DNA from: Pseudomonas oryzihabitans
GTDB taxonomy: Bacteria; Pseudomonadota; Gammaproteobacteria; Pseudomonadales; Pseudomonadaceae
Assembly: GCF_007665395.1 (NCBI RefSeq)
Contig: NZ_VDND01000004.1
Span: 235,847-299,846, forward strand
Direction of reading: 5' to 3'
Length of the DNA: 64,000 bases
Within the stretch, counting starts at the first letter, position 1. Every line of letters begins with the position of its first letter. Below the pieces are notes generated by a model, which saw only the letters and a program-made list of their open reading frames with translations, had not been told where the DNA came from and did no database searches. A program made the translations under genes and the position numbers. This document shows, piece after piece, positions 9,357-22,461 of this stretch.

Positions 9357-12300
9357 TCATGTCAGGACCGGGAACAGCCCCTGGTGCTCGAGGCGCTGGC
9401 GCAGCTGGTCCGGCGGCAGCGGGCGGTCGAAGAGGAAGCCCTGGACCTCGTCGCAGCCATGGGCGCAGAGGAAGTCCAGCTGCGCCGGCTCCTCGACGCC
9501 CTCGGCGATCACCGAGAGGTTGAGGCTGTGGGCCATGGCGATGATGGCCCGGGCGATCTGGGCGTCCTGCTCGCCGTGGGGCAGGCCATCGACGAAGCTG
9601 CGGTCGATCTTGAGGATGTCGATGGGGAACTGCTTGAGGTAGTTGAGCGACGAGTAGCCGGTACCGAAGTCATCCACCGCGATGCACAGCCCCAGGCCCT
9701 TGAGTTCGCCGAGCAGTTGCAGCGCCTCGCCGACGTCGCGCATCAGGATGCTCTCGGTCAGTTCCAGCTCCAGGCAGGCCGGCGCCAGGCCGGTCTCGGC
9801 GAGGATCCGGGCGATGCGCTGGCCGAGCTGGCCGTCGCTGAACTGGCGGGCGGAGAGGTTCACCGAGACCTTGGGGATGCGCACCTTGGCCGCGTGCCAC
9901 TCGCGCAGCTGCCGGCAGGCCTCGCGGATCACCCAGTCGCCGACCTGGACCACCAGGCCGATCTCCTCCAGCACCGGGATGAATTCGGCCGGCGAGACGT
10001 GGCCGCGCACCGGGTGCTCCCAGCGCAGCAGGGCCTCGACCCCGGTGAGGCGCCGGGTGTCGCAGCGATACTGCGGCTGGTAGTGCAGGCGGAATTCACC
10101 CTGCAGCAGGGCATGGCGCAGGTCGGCTTCCAGCTCCAGGCGCTCCAGGGCGCGGGCGTTCATCTCGGCCTGGTAGAACTGGAAGTTGTTCTTGCCCATC
10201 TCCTTGGCGTGGTACATGGCCGTGTCGGCGTTCTTCATCAGCTGGCTGAGTTCGCTGCCGTCCTGGGGCGAGAGGGCGATGCCGATGCTGGCGGAGACGA
10301 AGAATTCGCGCCCTTCGAGCACGAAGGCCTCGGACAGCTGGGCGAGGATCTGCTCGGCGACGCGGATCGCCTGGGCGAGGGCCACCTCGCGGGTCTCCAG
10401 GCCCGACAGCAACAGGGTGAACTCGTCGCCGCCCATGCGCGCCACGCTGTCCTCGGTGCCGACGCAGGCGGTCAGGCGCATGGCCACGTCCTTGAGCAGG
10501 CGGTCGCCGGCGGCATGGCCGAGGCTGTCGTTGATCGGTTTGAAGCGGTCCAGGTCGAGGAACATCAGCACCACCCAACTGGCGTTGTGGCGGCTCTGCT
10601 GCAGGGCATTGTGCAGGCGATCCTGGAACAGGGTGCGGTTGGGCAGCAGGGTCAGGGCGTCGTAGTAGGCCAGGCGGTGGATGCGCCGCTCGCTGGCCTT
10701 GCGCTCGCTGATGTCGACGAAGAAGCAGACGTAGCTCATCAGGTCGCCATCGTCGTCGCGGATCGCGGTGATGCCGACCCAGGACGGATAGGGCTCGTTG
10801 TCCTGGCGACGCTGCCAGAGTTCGCCCTCCCAGCTGTCCTCGGTCCGCAGCTGCTGCATCACGTGCTGCAGCTGGTTGGCTTCCTGCTTGTCGGCGCAGA
10901 GCATCATCGGCTGCTGGTCGAAGACCTCTTCGGGGGCGAAGCCGGTGATGCGGCTGAAGGTGCGGTTGACCCGCACGATGTAGCCGGCCGGGTCGGTGAC
11001 CAGGATGGCGCCGGCCGAGTGGTCGAACACCGTGGCCGCCATGCGCATGTCCTTGTCCGTGCGGCGCTGGGCGGAGATGTCGCGGCAGATGCCGAGCAGG
11101 CCGGCGAAGCGCTCGTGCTCGTCCCATAGCGGCTTGAGGCGCAGCTCGATCTGCAGCGTATGACCCTGGGCATGCAGGCAATCGAGCACCAGCGGCGCGA
11201 AGCGCTCGCGGCGCAACTCGGCCAGGGCGCGCGGGTCGTCGAGGCTGCGCAGCAGGCGCTGCAGGGTCCGGCGCACCTCCTGCAGCTGGCGCGAATGCAC
11301 CACCAGGTCGGCCAGGGTGCGCTGTTCCAGGTCGGCGACGGGATAGCCCAGCAGTTCCTCGACCGAGGGACTGATGTAGTTGAGCACCAGTTGCGCATCG
11401 GTGGTGAGGATGACGTCGCTGATGCTCTCCGCCAGTTGCCGGTAGCGATTCTCGCTGTCGCGCAGGCGATCGCTGGCGCGGACCATGTCGGTGACGTCCA
11501 GCGCCAGGCCGACCACGCTCGCCGCGGTGCCATCGGGGTGGCTGGCCAGGCGCTGCTCGCGCACGTCGAACCAGCGCCAGCCGCCGTTGCGGTGCTGCCA
11601 GCGCAGGAGGCTGCTGCTGGGCTGGTCGGAGAGGCTCGGCCGCATGCTCACCACGCGGGCATACAGCTCGGCGTCGTCGGGGTGCAGGCGCTCGCGGCCG
11701 AGGCTGGCGAAGGATTCGGGCGGATAGCCGAGCTTGAGTGCCAGCGAATGACTCTCGTAGGTCAGTTCGCCGCGGGCCACGTCGTAGGTGTAGAGGGTGT
11801 CGGGGGTCGCGCTGATCAGGTTGGACCAGAAGGCGTCGCGCTCGAGCAGGCGCAACTCGCCGAGCTTGCGCTGGGTGATGTCGTTGAGGCTGAGCAGGGT
11901 GGCGTCGAGGTGCCGCGGGTCGGCCGGCAGGTGCATGGTCAGCCAGAGGTGCCGTTCGCCCTCGGCGGTACGGATGCTGGTCTCCAGTTCCAGTACCTGC
12001 TGGCCGGACAGCAGGCCGGCCAGCAGGCGGTATCGCTTGCCTCCGGCCTGGACGCGGGACTCGCCCACCAGCCGCTCCCAGGCCTGGTCGAGGTGGTCGA
12101 TACCGAGCATTTCCAGGGCGCGCTGGTTGATCTCGGTGATGCGCACCTGGCAGCCGAGGGTATCCAGGGCCTCGGGCTGGCGGGCGAACAGCGTCGTCAA
12201 CTGCTCGGGACGCTCCAGGCCCAGGCTGGCCATGGACCGCTGCAGCGCGCTCAGGTCGACCACGCAGATGCCGGTGTGGACGCCGTTGAAGATGTTTTCG

Positions 12301-13583
12301 TAGCGCTGGCGGGTGGTCTGGATGGTCTCCAGGTTGCGCTGCTGGTCGGTGACGTCGCGCAGCACCCAGACGAAGCCGTCCTGCACCTGCGAGCGGTCGC
12401 GCAGGACGCGCACGCTGGTCTGGCTGTCGGCCAGGGCATGGCAGCTGACGGCGAAGCGGCGCGGCTGCTGCTCGACCATCAGGCTGACCAGGGCGCCGCT
12501 GTCGCGCTCGGCCGCCGTCAGGGCCACCAGCTGGGGCAGCAGGCTGGCCAGGAAATACTGCTGGGCGTCGCTCGCCGCGATGCCCAGCAGGCGGGCGGCG
12601 GTGGCGTTGACATAGACCAGGCGGCCGTCGGCCTGGGTCATGCAGACCCCTTCCTCGATGCCGTTCAGCGCCGTGTCGGCCAGGCGCAGGCTGCGGCGCG
12701 AGGCCAGGGTGAGGGCCCGCAGTCCCTGTTCTTCACGCAGCAGCAGGTAGAGCAGGATGCCGGCCACCAGGGCGGACAGGCTGAACAGCGTCAGCCGCCC
12801 GGCCGAGGCCCCCAGCAGGCTGCCGACGGTGTTGTCGGCGGGATAGGCGCCGACCACCTGCCAGTCGCTGTAGCCCAGCGGCTGGCGGACCTCGTCGGGG
12901 GTGGCGGCGGGCCGGCTCGCGCCGCTGCGAAACAACAGCGTGCCGTGGCTGCGATCTTCCAGGCGCCAGTCGAGCCCCGGCGGGATCCGCGTCGGGCGCC
13001 ACAGGGATTCGAGCAGCGGCGCGCTGGTCAGTACCCACCAGCCGTGCTGCAGGTCCGGATAACCCGCCAGCAGCACATAGAGCGGCGCCTTGGGCAGGGC
13101 GGCGTTGTAGCCATAGCTGAAGTCGGCCTGGCCGCTGCGTTGGATCAGTTGCTGCAGGAAGGCGGCATCCGGCATGTCGCTCAGGTGCGCGGCGCGCAGC
13201 GCGGCGTTGGCCGGGAGCCAGCGCACCTGCTGCAGGCCGGGAAAGAAGTCCTGCAGGCTGAGCAGCAGGTTGGGGGGCAGCGGCAGGGTCGGGTCGAGGG
13301 ACCAGCGCAGGGTGCTGCGCACCGCCTGGGCCTTGAGCGCCAGGCCGAATTCGAGGGTGTTGGCCAGTTGCCGGGTCAGGCCCTCCAGCTGTTCGCGCCG
13401 CAGGGCTTCGCGCTCGGCCACGCCGGCGAAGGCCTGCCAGAACATCAGCGCCAGCATGGCCACCAGCGACAGGATCAGCAGCACACGGGAGAGGCGTCGC
13501 GACGAGGGCGCGACCGGCTCTTCCGGCAGCGTGGAGGACGGGTTGTTCACGACGGACTGCATTCCTGCGGCGGCGATGGCCAT
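9357..13583 (-). CDS. Membrane multi-PAS GGDEF/EAL protein
   Basis: This large cyclic-di-GMP enzyme has 1408 residues. Hydrophobic helices at ~33-55 and ~265-283 flank a ~210-residue periplasmic sensor. Five PAS-like modules follow (about 300-410, 425-570, 585-700, 710-838, 845-960), then a GGDEF domain with intact MGGDEF (1051-1055). The EAL domain has EALLR (1183-1187), ELTES and DDFGTGYSS (1304-1312). The RxxD inhibitory site is missing (GTED at that position), so product inhibition of a cyclase would be lost. Phosphodiesterase activity looks likely and cyclase activity possible. ATG 13583 is used; ATG 13562 is an alternative, and neither has a strong ribosome site. The sensed ligand is unknown. 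Confidence 0.9.
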   Translation of the reverse strand: MAIAAAGMQSVVNNPSSTLPEEPVAPSSRRLSRVLLILSLVAMLALMFWQAFAGVAEREALRREQLEGLTRQLANTLEFGLALKAQAVRSTLRWSLDPTLPLPPNLLLSLQDFFPGLQQVRWLPANAALRAAHLSDMPDAAFLQQLIQRSGQADFSYGYNAALPKAPLYVLLAGYPDLQHGWWVLTSAPLLESLWRPTRIPPGLDWRLEDRSHGTLLFRSGASRPAATPDEVRQPLGYSDWQVVGAYPADNTVGSLLGASAGRLTLFSLSALVAGILLYLLLREEQGLRALTLASRRSLRLADTALNGIEEGVCMTQADGRLVYVNATAARLLGIAASDAQQYFLASLLPQLVALTAAERDSGALVSLMVEQQPRRFAVSCHALADSQTSVRVLRDRSQVQDGFVWVLRDVTDQQRNLETIQTTRQRYENIFNGVHTGICVVDLSALQRSMASLGLERPEQLTTLFARQPEALDTLGCQVRITEINQRALEMLGIDHLDQAWERLVGESRVQAGGKRYRLLAGLLSGQQVLELETSIRTAEGERHLWLTMHLPADPRHLDATLLSLNDITQRKLGELRLLERDAFWSNLISATPDTLYTYDVARGELTYESHSLALKLGYPPESFASLGRERLHPDDAELYARVVSMRPSLSDQPSSSLLRWQHRNGGWRWFDVREQRLASHPDGTAASVVGLALDVTDMVRASDRLRDSENRYRQLAESISDVILTTDAQLVLNYISPSVEELLGYPVADLEQRTLADLVVHSRQLQEVRRTLQRLLRSLDDPRALAELRRERFAPLVLDCLHAQGHTLQIELRLKPLWDEHERFAGLLGICRDISAQRRTDKDMRMAATVFDHSAGAILVTDPAGYIVRVNRTFSRITGFAPEEVFDQQPMMLCADKQEANQLQHVMQQLRTEDSWEGELWQRRQDNEPYPSWVGITAIRDDDGDLMSYVCFFVDISERKASERRIHRLAYYDALTLLPNRTLFQDRLHNALQQSRHNASWVVLMFLDLDRFKPINDSLGHAAGDRLLKDVAMRLTACVGTEDSVARMGGDEFTLLLSGLETREVALAQAIRVAEQILAQLSEAFVLEGREFFVSASIGIALSPQDGSELSQLMKNADTAMYHAKEMGKNNFQFYQAEMNARALERLELEADLRHALLQGEFRLHYQPQYRCDTRRLTGVEALLRWEHPVRGHVSPAEFIPVLEEIGLVVQVGDWVIREACRQLREWHAAKVRIPKVSVNLSARQFSDGQLGQRIARILAETGLAPACLELELTESILMRDVGEALQLLGELKGLGLCIAVDDFGTGYSSLNYLKQFPIDILKIDRSFVDGLPHGEQDAQIARAIIAMAHSLNLSVIAEGVEEPAQLDFLCAHGCDEVQGFLFDRPLPPDQLRQRLEHQGLFPVLT

Positions 13584-13761
13584 TCGGCTGCGCCCGATTC
13601 CGCGGGGCAGGGATGGCCTATGATAAGGGCCCAGGCAGCACGGCCGCCTGCTTTTTCCACGCGCTCAGCGCGAGCGCTTTCGTCGCGCTGGGTTTCGACA
13701 GCGTTCGTCGCTGACGCCATACTGTGTCCCCTGTTTTTCATTCCGCTCCCAAGGTCCAACC

Positions 13762-15426
<1,665 letters not shown>

Positions 15427-15596
15427 GAAGCTCTCCACGATCTGCTGCGCGTCGGCCAAACGGCGTTGAAAATGCCTTCGGAATGCTCATTTACCACTCG
15501 TAAACTCGAGCGCGAGTCCGATCCGCTTCCTCAGGCGTTTTCGCGGGGCCGCCTAGGCCTTGTTTGTCTCTAGCTCGCGAGATCGTGAATAGCTTC
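15427..15596. repeat. Fold-back element, copy A
   Basis: This is one of three copies (A; B 44673-44814; C 47153-47294). The ends pair as GAAGCT/AGCTTC and CACGATCT (15436-15443)/AGATCGTG (15580-15587). The conserved interior CTGCTGCGCGTCGGCC...TGTTTG...CTAGCTCGCGAG continues the hairpin through GAAAATGCC/AGGC-TTTTC to an apical TTTAC/GTAAA stem. Copy A has a ~25-bp insertion relative to the others. It contains no gene. Confidence 0.85.
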
Positions 15597-15613
15597 TTCA
15601 AGCGCCAAGCGAA

Positions 15614-15647
15614 ACGCCGGCAGGGAAACCTGCCGGCGTTTTCTTTT
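15614..15647 (+). terminator. Strong rho-independent terminator for ettA
   Basis: ACGCCGGCAGG (15614-15624) and CCTGCCGGCGT (15629-15639) form a perfect 11-bp stem closed by a GAAA tetraloop and followed by TTTTCTTTT. It lies after the fold-back repeat, so the ettA transcript would include the repeat. Confidence 0.93.
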
Positions 15648-15708
15648 GTCTTACGCTATATACTTGATGCTATAACGCCCTGGCGGATCGGATCCGCTGC
15701 CCCAAGGA

Positions 15709-16137
15709 TCAGGCTGGCACGCCGAGGATCACATGAGACGCCTTGAACACCGCCGTGGCGGCCACGCCCGGAGCCAGCTGCAGCTCTTGCACCGCATCGC
15801 GGGTGACCATGGCCACCACGCGGCTGCCACCGGGCAGGGCGATGCAGACCTCGGCATTGACCGCGCCATCGCTGACGCTCTCCACCGTGCCGGCCAGGCA
15901 ATTGCGCGCCGACAGGCGCAAGCCGCTATCGGCGATCATCACCATCACCCAGGGCGCCTTGATCAGGGCCACGGCCGGTTTGCCCGGTGCCAGGCCCAGG
16001 CTGGTGACGCTGTCCAGGGTGACCACCGCCACCAGCTCGGTACCGCCTGGCAGCGCGAGGATCACCTCGGCATTCACCACGCCTTCGCGCACCTGGCTGA
16101 CGGTTCCCTGGAAGACATTGCGGGCACTGACCTTCAT
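15709..16137 (-). CDS. Two-domain TOBE/Mop molybdate-binding protein
   Basis: This 142-residue protein consists of two tandem Mop/TOBE repeats, each beginning SARN..GTV..V..G.VNAEV..ALPGG (about 4-68 and 75-138). Molbindins of this type bind molybdate or tungstate in the cytosol and buffer or store it. The C-terminal half of the adjacent ModE is built from the same kind of repeat. It is divergent from modE, with a palindrome between the two. ATG 16137 (MKVSARNVFQGTV) starts right at the first domain. Function is inferred from domain and context. Confidence 0.85.
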   Translation of the reverse strand: MKVSARNVFQGTVSQVREGVVNAEVILALPGGTELVAVVTLDSVTSLGLAPGKPAVALIKAPWVMVMIADSGLRLSARNCLAGTVESVSDGAVNAEVCIALPGGSRVVAMVTRDAVQELQLAPGVAATAVFKASHVILGVPA

Positions 16138-16194
16138 GGGCGTTCGCTCCTGAGCGTGGGGGAAGAGGCAAGGGGCGCCACTCTAGGTCGGAGC

Positions 16195-17824
<1,630 letters not shown>

Positions 17825-17828
17825 CGCC

Positions 17829-18506
17829 ATGGGCCTGACCGCGGCGGACTGGGCGGCGATCCGCCTGACCCTGGAACTGGCCAGCGTGACCACCCTGCTG
17901 CTCTTGGTGCTGGGTACGCCCATCGCCTGGTGGCTGGCGCGCACCCGCTCCTGGCTCAAGGGCCCCATCGGCGCCCTGGTGGCCTTGCCCCTGGTACTGC
18001 CGCCCACGGTGATCGGCTTCTACCTGCTGCTGGCCATGGGGCCCGAGGGCTGGGTGGGGCAGGCGACCGCCGCCCTCGGGCTGGGGCGACTGCCCTTCAC
18101 CTTCGCCGGGCTGGTGGTGGGCTCGCTGTGCTACTCGCTGCCCTTCGTGGTGCAGCCGTTGCAGAATGCCTTCGAGGCCATCGGCCCGCGGCCCCTGGAG
18201 GCGGCGGCTACCCTCAGGGCCGGCCCCCTGGATACGTTCTGCCATGTGGTGCTGCCGCTGGCGCGCCCCGGTTTCGTCACCGCCGCCATCCTCGGCTTCG
18301 CCCATACCGTGGGCGAATTCGGCGTGGTGCTGATGATCGGCGGCAACGTGCCGGGTCGTACCCAGGTCATCTCCATCCAGATCTTCAACCATGTGGAAGC
18401 CATGGAATATCCCCAGGCGCACCTGCTGGCCGGCGGCATGCTGGTGTTTTCCTTCGTGATCCTGCTCTTGCTCTATGGGCGCCGTGGGCGGTCGGCCTGG
18501 ACATGA
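17829..18506 (+). CDS. modB: Molybdate ABC transporter permease ModB
   Basis: ModB is the inner-membrane channel of the molybdate importer. The 225-residue product has about five to six transmembrane helices (near 15-35, 50-68, 90-105, 140-160, 200-218). The binding-protein-dependent permease loop contacting ModC is [14 protein letters not shown]. Conserved [15 protein letters not shown] and [15 protein letters not shown] stretches are present. Its stop overlaps the modC start (ATGA). Confidence 0.95.
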   Translation: MGLTAADWAAIRLTLELASVTTLLLLVLGTPIAWWLARTRSWLKGPIGALVALPLVLPPTVIGFYLLLAMGPEGWVGQATAALGLGRLPFTFAGLVVGSLCYSLPFVVQPLQNAFEAIGPRPLEAAATLRAGPLDTFCHVVLPLARPGFVTAAILGFAHTVGEFGVVLMIGGNVPGRTQVISIQIFNHVEAMEYPQAHLLAGGMLVFSFVILLLLYGRRGRSAWT

Positions 18507-19579
18507 GTCTGGCGGCGAGATTCGCACTCTCACACCCCGGCTTCACCCTGGACGTGGACCTGGCGCTACCGGCCAGCGGCGTCACCGCGCTATTCGGTCC
18601 CTCGGGCTCGGGCAAGACCAGCTGCCTCAGATGCGTAGCCGGCCTCGAACCTGCTGCCCGGGGCCGCCTGGTGGTGGCCGGCGAGACCTGGCAGGACAGC
18701 GAGCGCAACCTCTTCCTGCCACCGCACAGGCGCGCCCTGGGCTACGTCTTCCAGGACGCCAACCTGTTCGAGCACCTGGACGTGCGGCGCAACCTGCTGT
18801 TCGGCTGGCAACGGGTGGCGCCGGCCGCGCGCCGGCTGGCGCTGGAGCAGGTCGTCGAGTTGCTGGGGATCGAGGGCCTGCTCCAACGGATGCCCGCGCG
18901 GCTGTCCGGCGGCGAGCGCCAGCGGGTCGGCATCGCCCGGGCCTTGCTGACCAGTCCGCGTCTGTTGCTGATGGACGAGCCCCTGGCGGCGCTGGACGCC
19001 GAGCGCAAGGCCGAGATCCTGCCCTACCTGGAACGCCTGACCCGCGAACTGGCGCTGCCGATCCTCTATGTCAGCCATGCCCCCGACGAGGTGGCACGGC
19101 TGGCCAATCACCTGGTGCTGCTGGAGCAAGGGCGGGTGCTGGCCAGCGGGCCGACGACCGAGGTGCTGGCGCGACTGGACCTGCCCATCGCCCTGGCCGA
19201 GGACGCCGGGGTGGTGCTGGAAGGGCGGGTGCTGGGCCATGATCCGGACTACGGTCTGCTCAGCCTGGGCCTGGCCGGCCACCAGCGGGTGCTGCTGGCC
19301 CATGCCCCGCTGCCGCCCGGCCAGGCACTGCGCATCAAGGTACTGGCGCGGGACGTCAGCCTGAGTCTGGAGCGCCAGCACAGCAGCATCCTCAATGTGT
19401 TGCCAGCGACCGTCGCCGAAATCGCCCCGACCCGTTCGCCGGCCCAGGTGCTCTTGCGCCTGGACCTGGGCGGTAGCCCGCTGCTGGCGCGGATCACCCG
19501 TTATTCGCTGGAGCGGCTGGCGCTGCAAGCGGGGAGTCGGGTCTGGGCGCAGCTCAAGTCGGTGGCCGTTCTAGCCTGA
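18503..19579 (+). CDS. modC: Molybdate ABC transporter ATPase ModC
   Basis: ModC is the cytosolic ATPase of the molybdate importer. The 358-residue product has Walker A GPSGSGKT (about 33-40), signature LSGGERQR, Walker [13 protein letters not shown] and the switch His in [10 protein letters not shown]-terminal TOBE domain (about 290-355) is expected for molybdate sensing. ATG 18503 overlaps the modB stop by 4 bp. The 3' end overlaps the convergent lysR-type gene by 9 bp. Confidence 0.95.
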   Translation: MSLAARFALSHPGFTLDVDLALPASGVTALFGPSGSGKTSCLRCVAGLEPAARGRLVVAGETWQDSERNLFLPPHRRALGYVFQDANLFEHLDVRRNLLFGWQRVAPAARRLALEQVVELLGIEGLLQRMPARLSGGERQRVGIARALLTSPRLLLMDEPLAALDAERKAEILPYLERLTRELALPILYVSHAPDEVARLANHLVLLEQGRVLASGPTTEVLARLDLPIALAEDAGVVLEGRVLGHDPDYGLLSLGLAGHQRVLLAHAPLPPGQALRIKVLARDVSLSLERQHSSILNVLPATVAEIAPTRSPAQVLLRLDLGGSPLLARITRYSLERLALQAGSRVWAQLKSVAVLA

Positions 19580-20497
19580 ACCTGGGGCTGGCTTGAGCCG
19601 CTCCACCAAAAAATCCACCAGCACCCGCACCGCCTGCGGCAGCTGGCGATCCGGCGGGTAGAGCAGCCAGGCGGTACCCTGGTAGGGGCCGAGGTACTGC
19701 CAGTCGGGCAAGACGCGCAACAGCCGCTTTTCGGCCAGGGCGGCCTCGGCGGCGAAGGCCGGCAGGCAGGCGATCCCCAGGTCGGCGAGGGCGGCGTCCA
19801 GGCGTACGCCGCTATGGTTGCAGGCCAGGCGGCCGCGTACCGTCACGCTGTCCACCCGGTCGCCGCGGCGCAGTTGCCAGCGCTGGTCGCCTGGGGTTTC
19901 GCCGAGGTAGAGGCACTCGTGCTCGGCCAGCGCCTGGGGCTGCTGCGGCGTGCCTTGGCGCCCGAGATAGGCGGGGCTGGCGCAGAGCAGGAAGTCCATC
20001 CGCCGCAGTGGCCGGGCGACGAAACCGTCAGGCGGTTGCTCGGTGATGCGCACCAGCAGGTCCTGGTCGTCGGCGATGGGGTCCAGTGGCCGGTCGTCCA
20101 GCCGCAGTTGCAGATCCACCTCGGGATAGCGCTGGAAGAAGTCCGGCAGCAGCGGGGCGATCAGCCGGTAGCCGACCGCCTTGGGCACCGCCAGGCGCAC
20201 CTGGCCGCGGGGTTCCTCGCGGTGCTGCTGGCCGCTGTCCAGCGCCGCGCCGGCGGCTGCCAGCAGCTGGCGACAGTGCTCCAGCACCTCGCGGCCGGCC
20301 TCGCTGAGGCGCAACTGGCGGGTGGTGCGCTGCAGCAGTCGGACGCCCAGCTCCCGTTCCAGCCGCGCGACCTGGCGGCTGACCGCCGAGGGCGTGGCGT
20401 CGAGCAGGCGGGCTGCGGCGGTGAAGCTGCCGGTTTCCACCACCTTGGCGAAGGCGACCATGCAGGGCAGTAGGGGCAGGGCGCGCAAGAGATCCAT
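19571..20497 (-). CDS. LysR-family transcriptional regulator
   Basis: This 308-residue regulator has a winged helix-turn-helix ([19 protein letters not shown]...[15 protein letters not shown], about 13-52). A C-terminal periplasmic-binding-like effector domain (~95-300) follows. The pattern [17 protein letters not shown] places it near the AaeR/CrgA group. It is divergent from the EamA-family exporter across 137 bp, so that exporter is the natural target; the effector is unknown. The start ATG 20497 ([19 protein letters not shown]) adds a short N-terminal extension before the usual LysR start. Confidence 0.88.
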   Translation of the reverse strand: MDLLRALPLLPCMVAFAKVVETGSFTAAARLLDATPSAVSRQVARLERELGVRLLQRTTRQLRLSEAGREVLEHCRQLLAAAGAALDSGQQHREEPRGQVRLAVPKAVGYRLIAPLLPDFFQRYPEVDLQLRLDDRPLDPIADDQDLLVRITEQPPDGFVARPLRRMDFLLCASPAYLGRQGTPQQPQALAEHECLYLGETPGDQRWQLRRGDRVDSVTVRGRLACNHSGVRLDAALADLGIACLPAFAAEAALAEKRLLRVLPDWQYLGPYQGTAWLLYPPDRQLPQAVRVLVDFLVERLKPAPGSG

Positions 20498-20634
20498 GCC
20501 TGATTCCAGGGAAGTAATGGGTCAGGGGATGCTGGCATTGCTGCGCTGGCGGAACAAGAGCTGTGCCGGCCGTCGGGCTTATGGCCAGCCTCGACTCCCG
20601 GCACAATGGCGCCCTGATTCGCGGAGAAGCGCCC

Positions 20635-21531
20635 ATGTCGCCACGTTCCACCTTCGGTCTGGCCGAGGGCCTGCTGCTCGCCACCGCCCTGGTCTGGGGT
20701 ACCAGCTACGCCGTGGTCAAGGACGCCGTGGTGCTCTACCCGGTGCTGGGCTACCTGGCGCTGCGCTTCTGCCTCACCGCGCTGCTGCTGGCACCGACCC
20801 TGAGAGGCGAGGGCCGGCGAGCCTGGCGGCCGGGGGTGCCGACCGGCCTGCTGCTGTTGGCGATCTTTCTCAGCGAGACCTATGGCGTCGCCCTGACCAG
20901 CGCCAGCAATGCCGCCTTCCTCATCAGTCTCTGCGTGGCCCTGACGCCCTTCGCCGAGTGGTGGTTGCTCGGCCAGCGACCGGAAGCCCGCGCCCTGGGC
21001 GCCGCGGCCCTGGCCGTGGCGGGCGCCGGGCTGCTGACCCGCGGGGTGACCCTGAGCTTCAACCTGGGCGACGGCCTGATCCTGCTGGCGGCCGTACTGC
21101 GCGCGGTCAACGTCTGCGTGGTGCGCCGCCGCCTGCAGCAGGCCAGCGCGCCGATACCGGCCCTGGCGCTGACCGCGGTACAGACCGGGGTGGTGGGGCT
21201 GGTCTGCCTGCTGCTATTCGCCCTGGGTCCGGGCCTGGCGCCGCTACCCGTGCAGCCGGGCTTCTGGCTGGCCACCGGCTACCTGGTGCTGTTCTGCACC
21301 CTGGGCGCCTTCCTGGCCCAGAACTACGCCCTGGGCCGCACCGGCGCCACCCGCGTGGCCCTGTTGATGGGCGCCGAGCCGCTGTTCGGCGCGCTGTTCG
21401 CCGCCTTCTGGCTGGACGAACGCCTGGGCCTCTGGGGCTGGCTGGGCGGCCTGCTGATCGTCATCGCCTCGCTATGGGGAACGCTGCCGCGGCGGGTGGC
21501 GGATCAGTCGAACACGATCCGCGGAAAATAG
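20635..21531 (+). CDS. EamA/DMT-family transporter
   Basis: This inner-membrane protein of the drug/metabolite transporter superfamily has 298 residues, about ten hydrophobic helices and the two-fold EamA repeat. The first half has LLLATALVWGTSYAVVKD and LGYLALRF; the second ends GAEPLFGALFAAFWLDERLGLWGWLGGLLIV. Members export amino acids or other small metabolites; the substrate here is unknown. ATG 20635 follows GGAG. It is divergent from the LysR gene, its probable regulator, and overlaps the convergent formamidase gene by 28 bp. Confidence 0.87.
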   Translation: MSPRSTFGLAEGLLLATALVWGTSYAVVKDAVVLYPVLGYLALRFCLTALLLAPTLRGEGRRAWRPGVPTGLLLLAIFLSETYGVALTSASNAAFLISLCVALTPFAEWWLLGQRPEARALGAAALAVAGAGLLTRGVTLSFNLGDGLILLAAVLRAVNVCVVRRRLQQASAPIPALALTAVQTGVVGLVCLLLFALGPGLAPLPVQPGFWLATGYLVLFCTLGAFLAQNYALGRTGATRVALLMGAEPLFGALFAAFWLDERLGLWGWLGGLLIVIASLWGTLPRRVADQSNTIRGK

Positions 21532-22436
21532 AAGCCGACCACCCAGTTCGGCGCGTCGACGATCTCGCTGATGCGCAGGTCGCCACAGACCGAGCAGAGC
21601 AGATAGGCCTGTTCCGCCGGCAGGTTGCGGGTCTGCCCGAGCCACTCGATGGCGCCGCTGACGGCCATGCGCGCCGCGGCCATCAGGTCCGGTCCGACAC
21701 CGGTGAAGACCTCGTAGCCGGCGCCATCCAGGTGCCGGGTCACCGGTCCGGGGGTGCTGAAGCGCGGCATGGCCAGCGGCTGCTGCTTGATCAGCTCGAA
21801 GGTGGCGGTGACCGCCATGGCGGTCTCGATGGCGGTGCCGCACACCTCGCCATCGCCCTGGGCGGCATGGGTGTCGCCGATGGAGAACAGCGCCCCGGTC
21901 ACTTCCACCGGCAGGTAGAGGGTAGTGCCGGCGGCCAGGTCGCGGATGTCCAGGTTGCCGCCCACCCGCCGCGGCGGCACCACCGAGTGCAGGCCTGGCG
22001 CGGCGGGGGCCACGCCCAGGGTGCCGGCGAAGGGCTTGAGCGGGACCCGCGCCAGGTCACCGAAGGCGGCGGGCGCCTGAGCGGTACTGTCGTAGTGCCA
22101 TAGCTGCAGCACCGGATCCGTAAACTGGTCGGCGAGCAGACCGAACCCCGGGATATTGGCGGTCCAGCCGAAGCCGCTGGGGGTGAAGCTGTCCAGCGTC
22201 ACCTTGAGCACGTCGCCGGGCTCGGCGCCGTCGATCCACAGCGGGCCGCAGACCGGGTTGACGCGCTCGAAGGGCAGGGAGGCGATATCGGCCGCCCCGG
22301 AGCCGGCGTGGAAGTGGCCGTCCGCCGCATCGCGGCAGGCGAAGCTGACCGTCTCCCCCGGCGCGACCTGCAGCGCCGGCGCCAGGCTGTGATCCCAGCC
22401 GCAATGGCAGTGCTGGCTGTGCAGGGTCTTGATCAT
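21504..22436 (-). CDS. Acetamidase/formamidase family protein
   Basis: This cytosolic amidase family (FmdA/AmdA) hydrolyses formamide or acetamide to ammonia and the acid. The 310-residue product has the family signatures DGHFHAGSG, INPVCGPLWIDGAEPGDVL-like VNPVCGPLWIDGAEPGDVL, IGDTHAAQGDGEVCGTAIE and CSVCGDLRISEIVDAPN near the C terminus. It lies 25 bp downstream of an APC permease gene on the same strand, so uptake and cleavage of an amide-containing substrate may be coupled. The true substrate is not determined by sequence. Confidence 0.85.
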   Translation of the reverse strand: MIKTLHSQHCHCGWDHSLAPALQVAPGETVSFACRDAADGHFHAGSGAADIASLPFERVNPVCGPLWIDGAEPGDVLKVTLDSFTPSGFGWTANIPGFGLLADQFTDPVLQLWHYDSTAQAPAAFGDLARVPLKPFAGTLGVAPAAPGLHSVVPPRRVGGNLDIRDLAAGTTLYLPVEVTGALFSIGDTHAAQGDGEVCGTAIETAMAVTATFELIKQQPLAMPRFSTPGPVTRHLDGAGYEVFTGVGPDLMAAARMAVSGAIEWLGQTRNLPAEQAYLLCSVCGDLRISEIVDAPNWVVGFYFPRIVFD

Positions 22437-22461
22437 CGTCGTCTCCGCGCAAGGGTGATGC

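Noticed and set aside
15427..15596. Insertion sequence remnant for the fold-back element
   Set aside because: No transposase reading frame and no consistent direct repeats at the ends; a non-autonomous element is not excluded.
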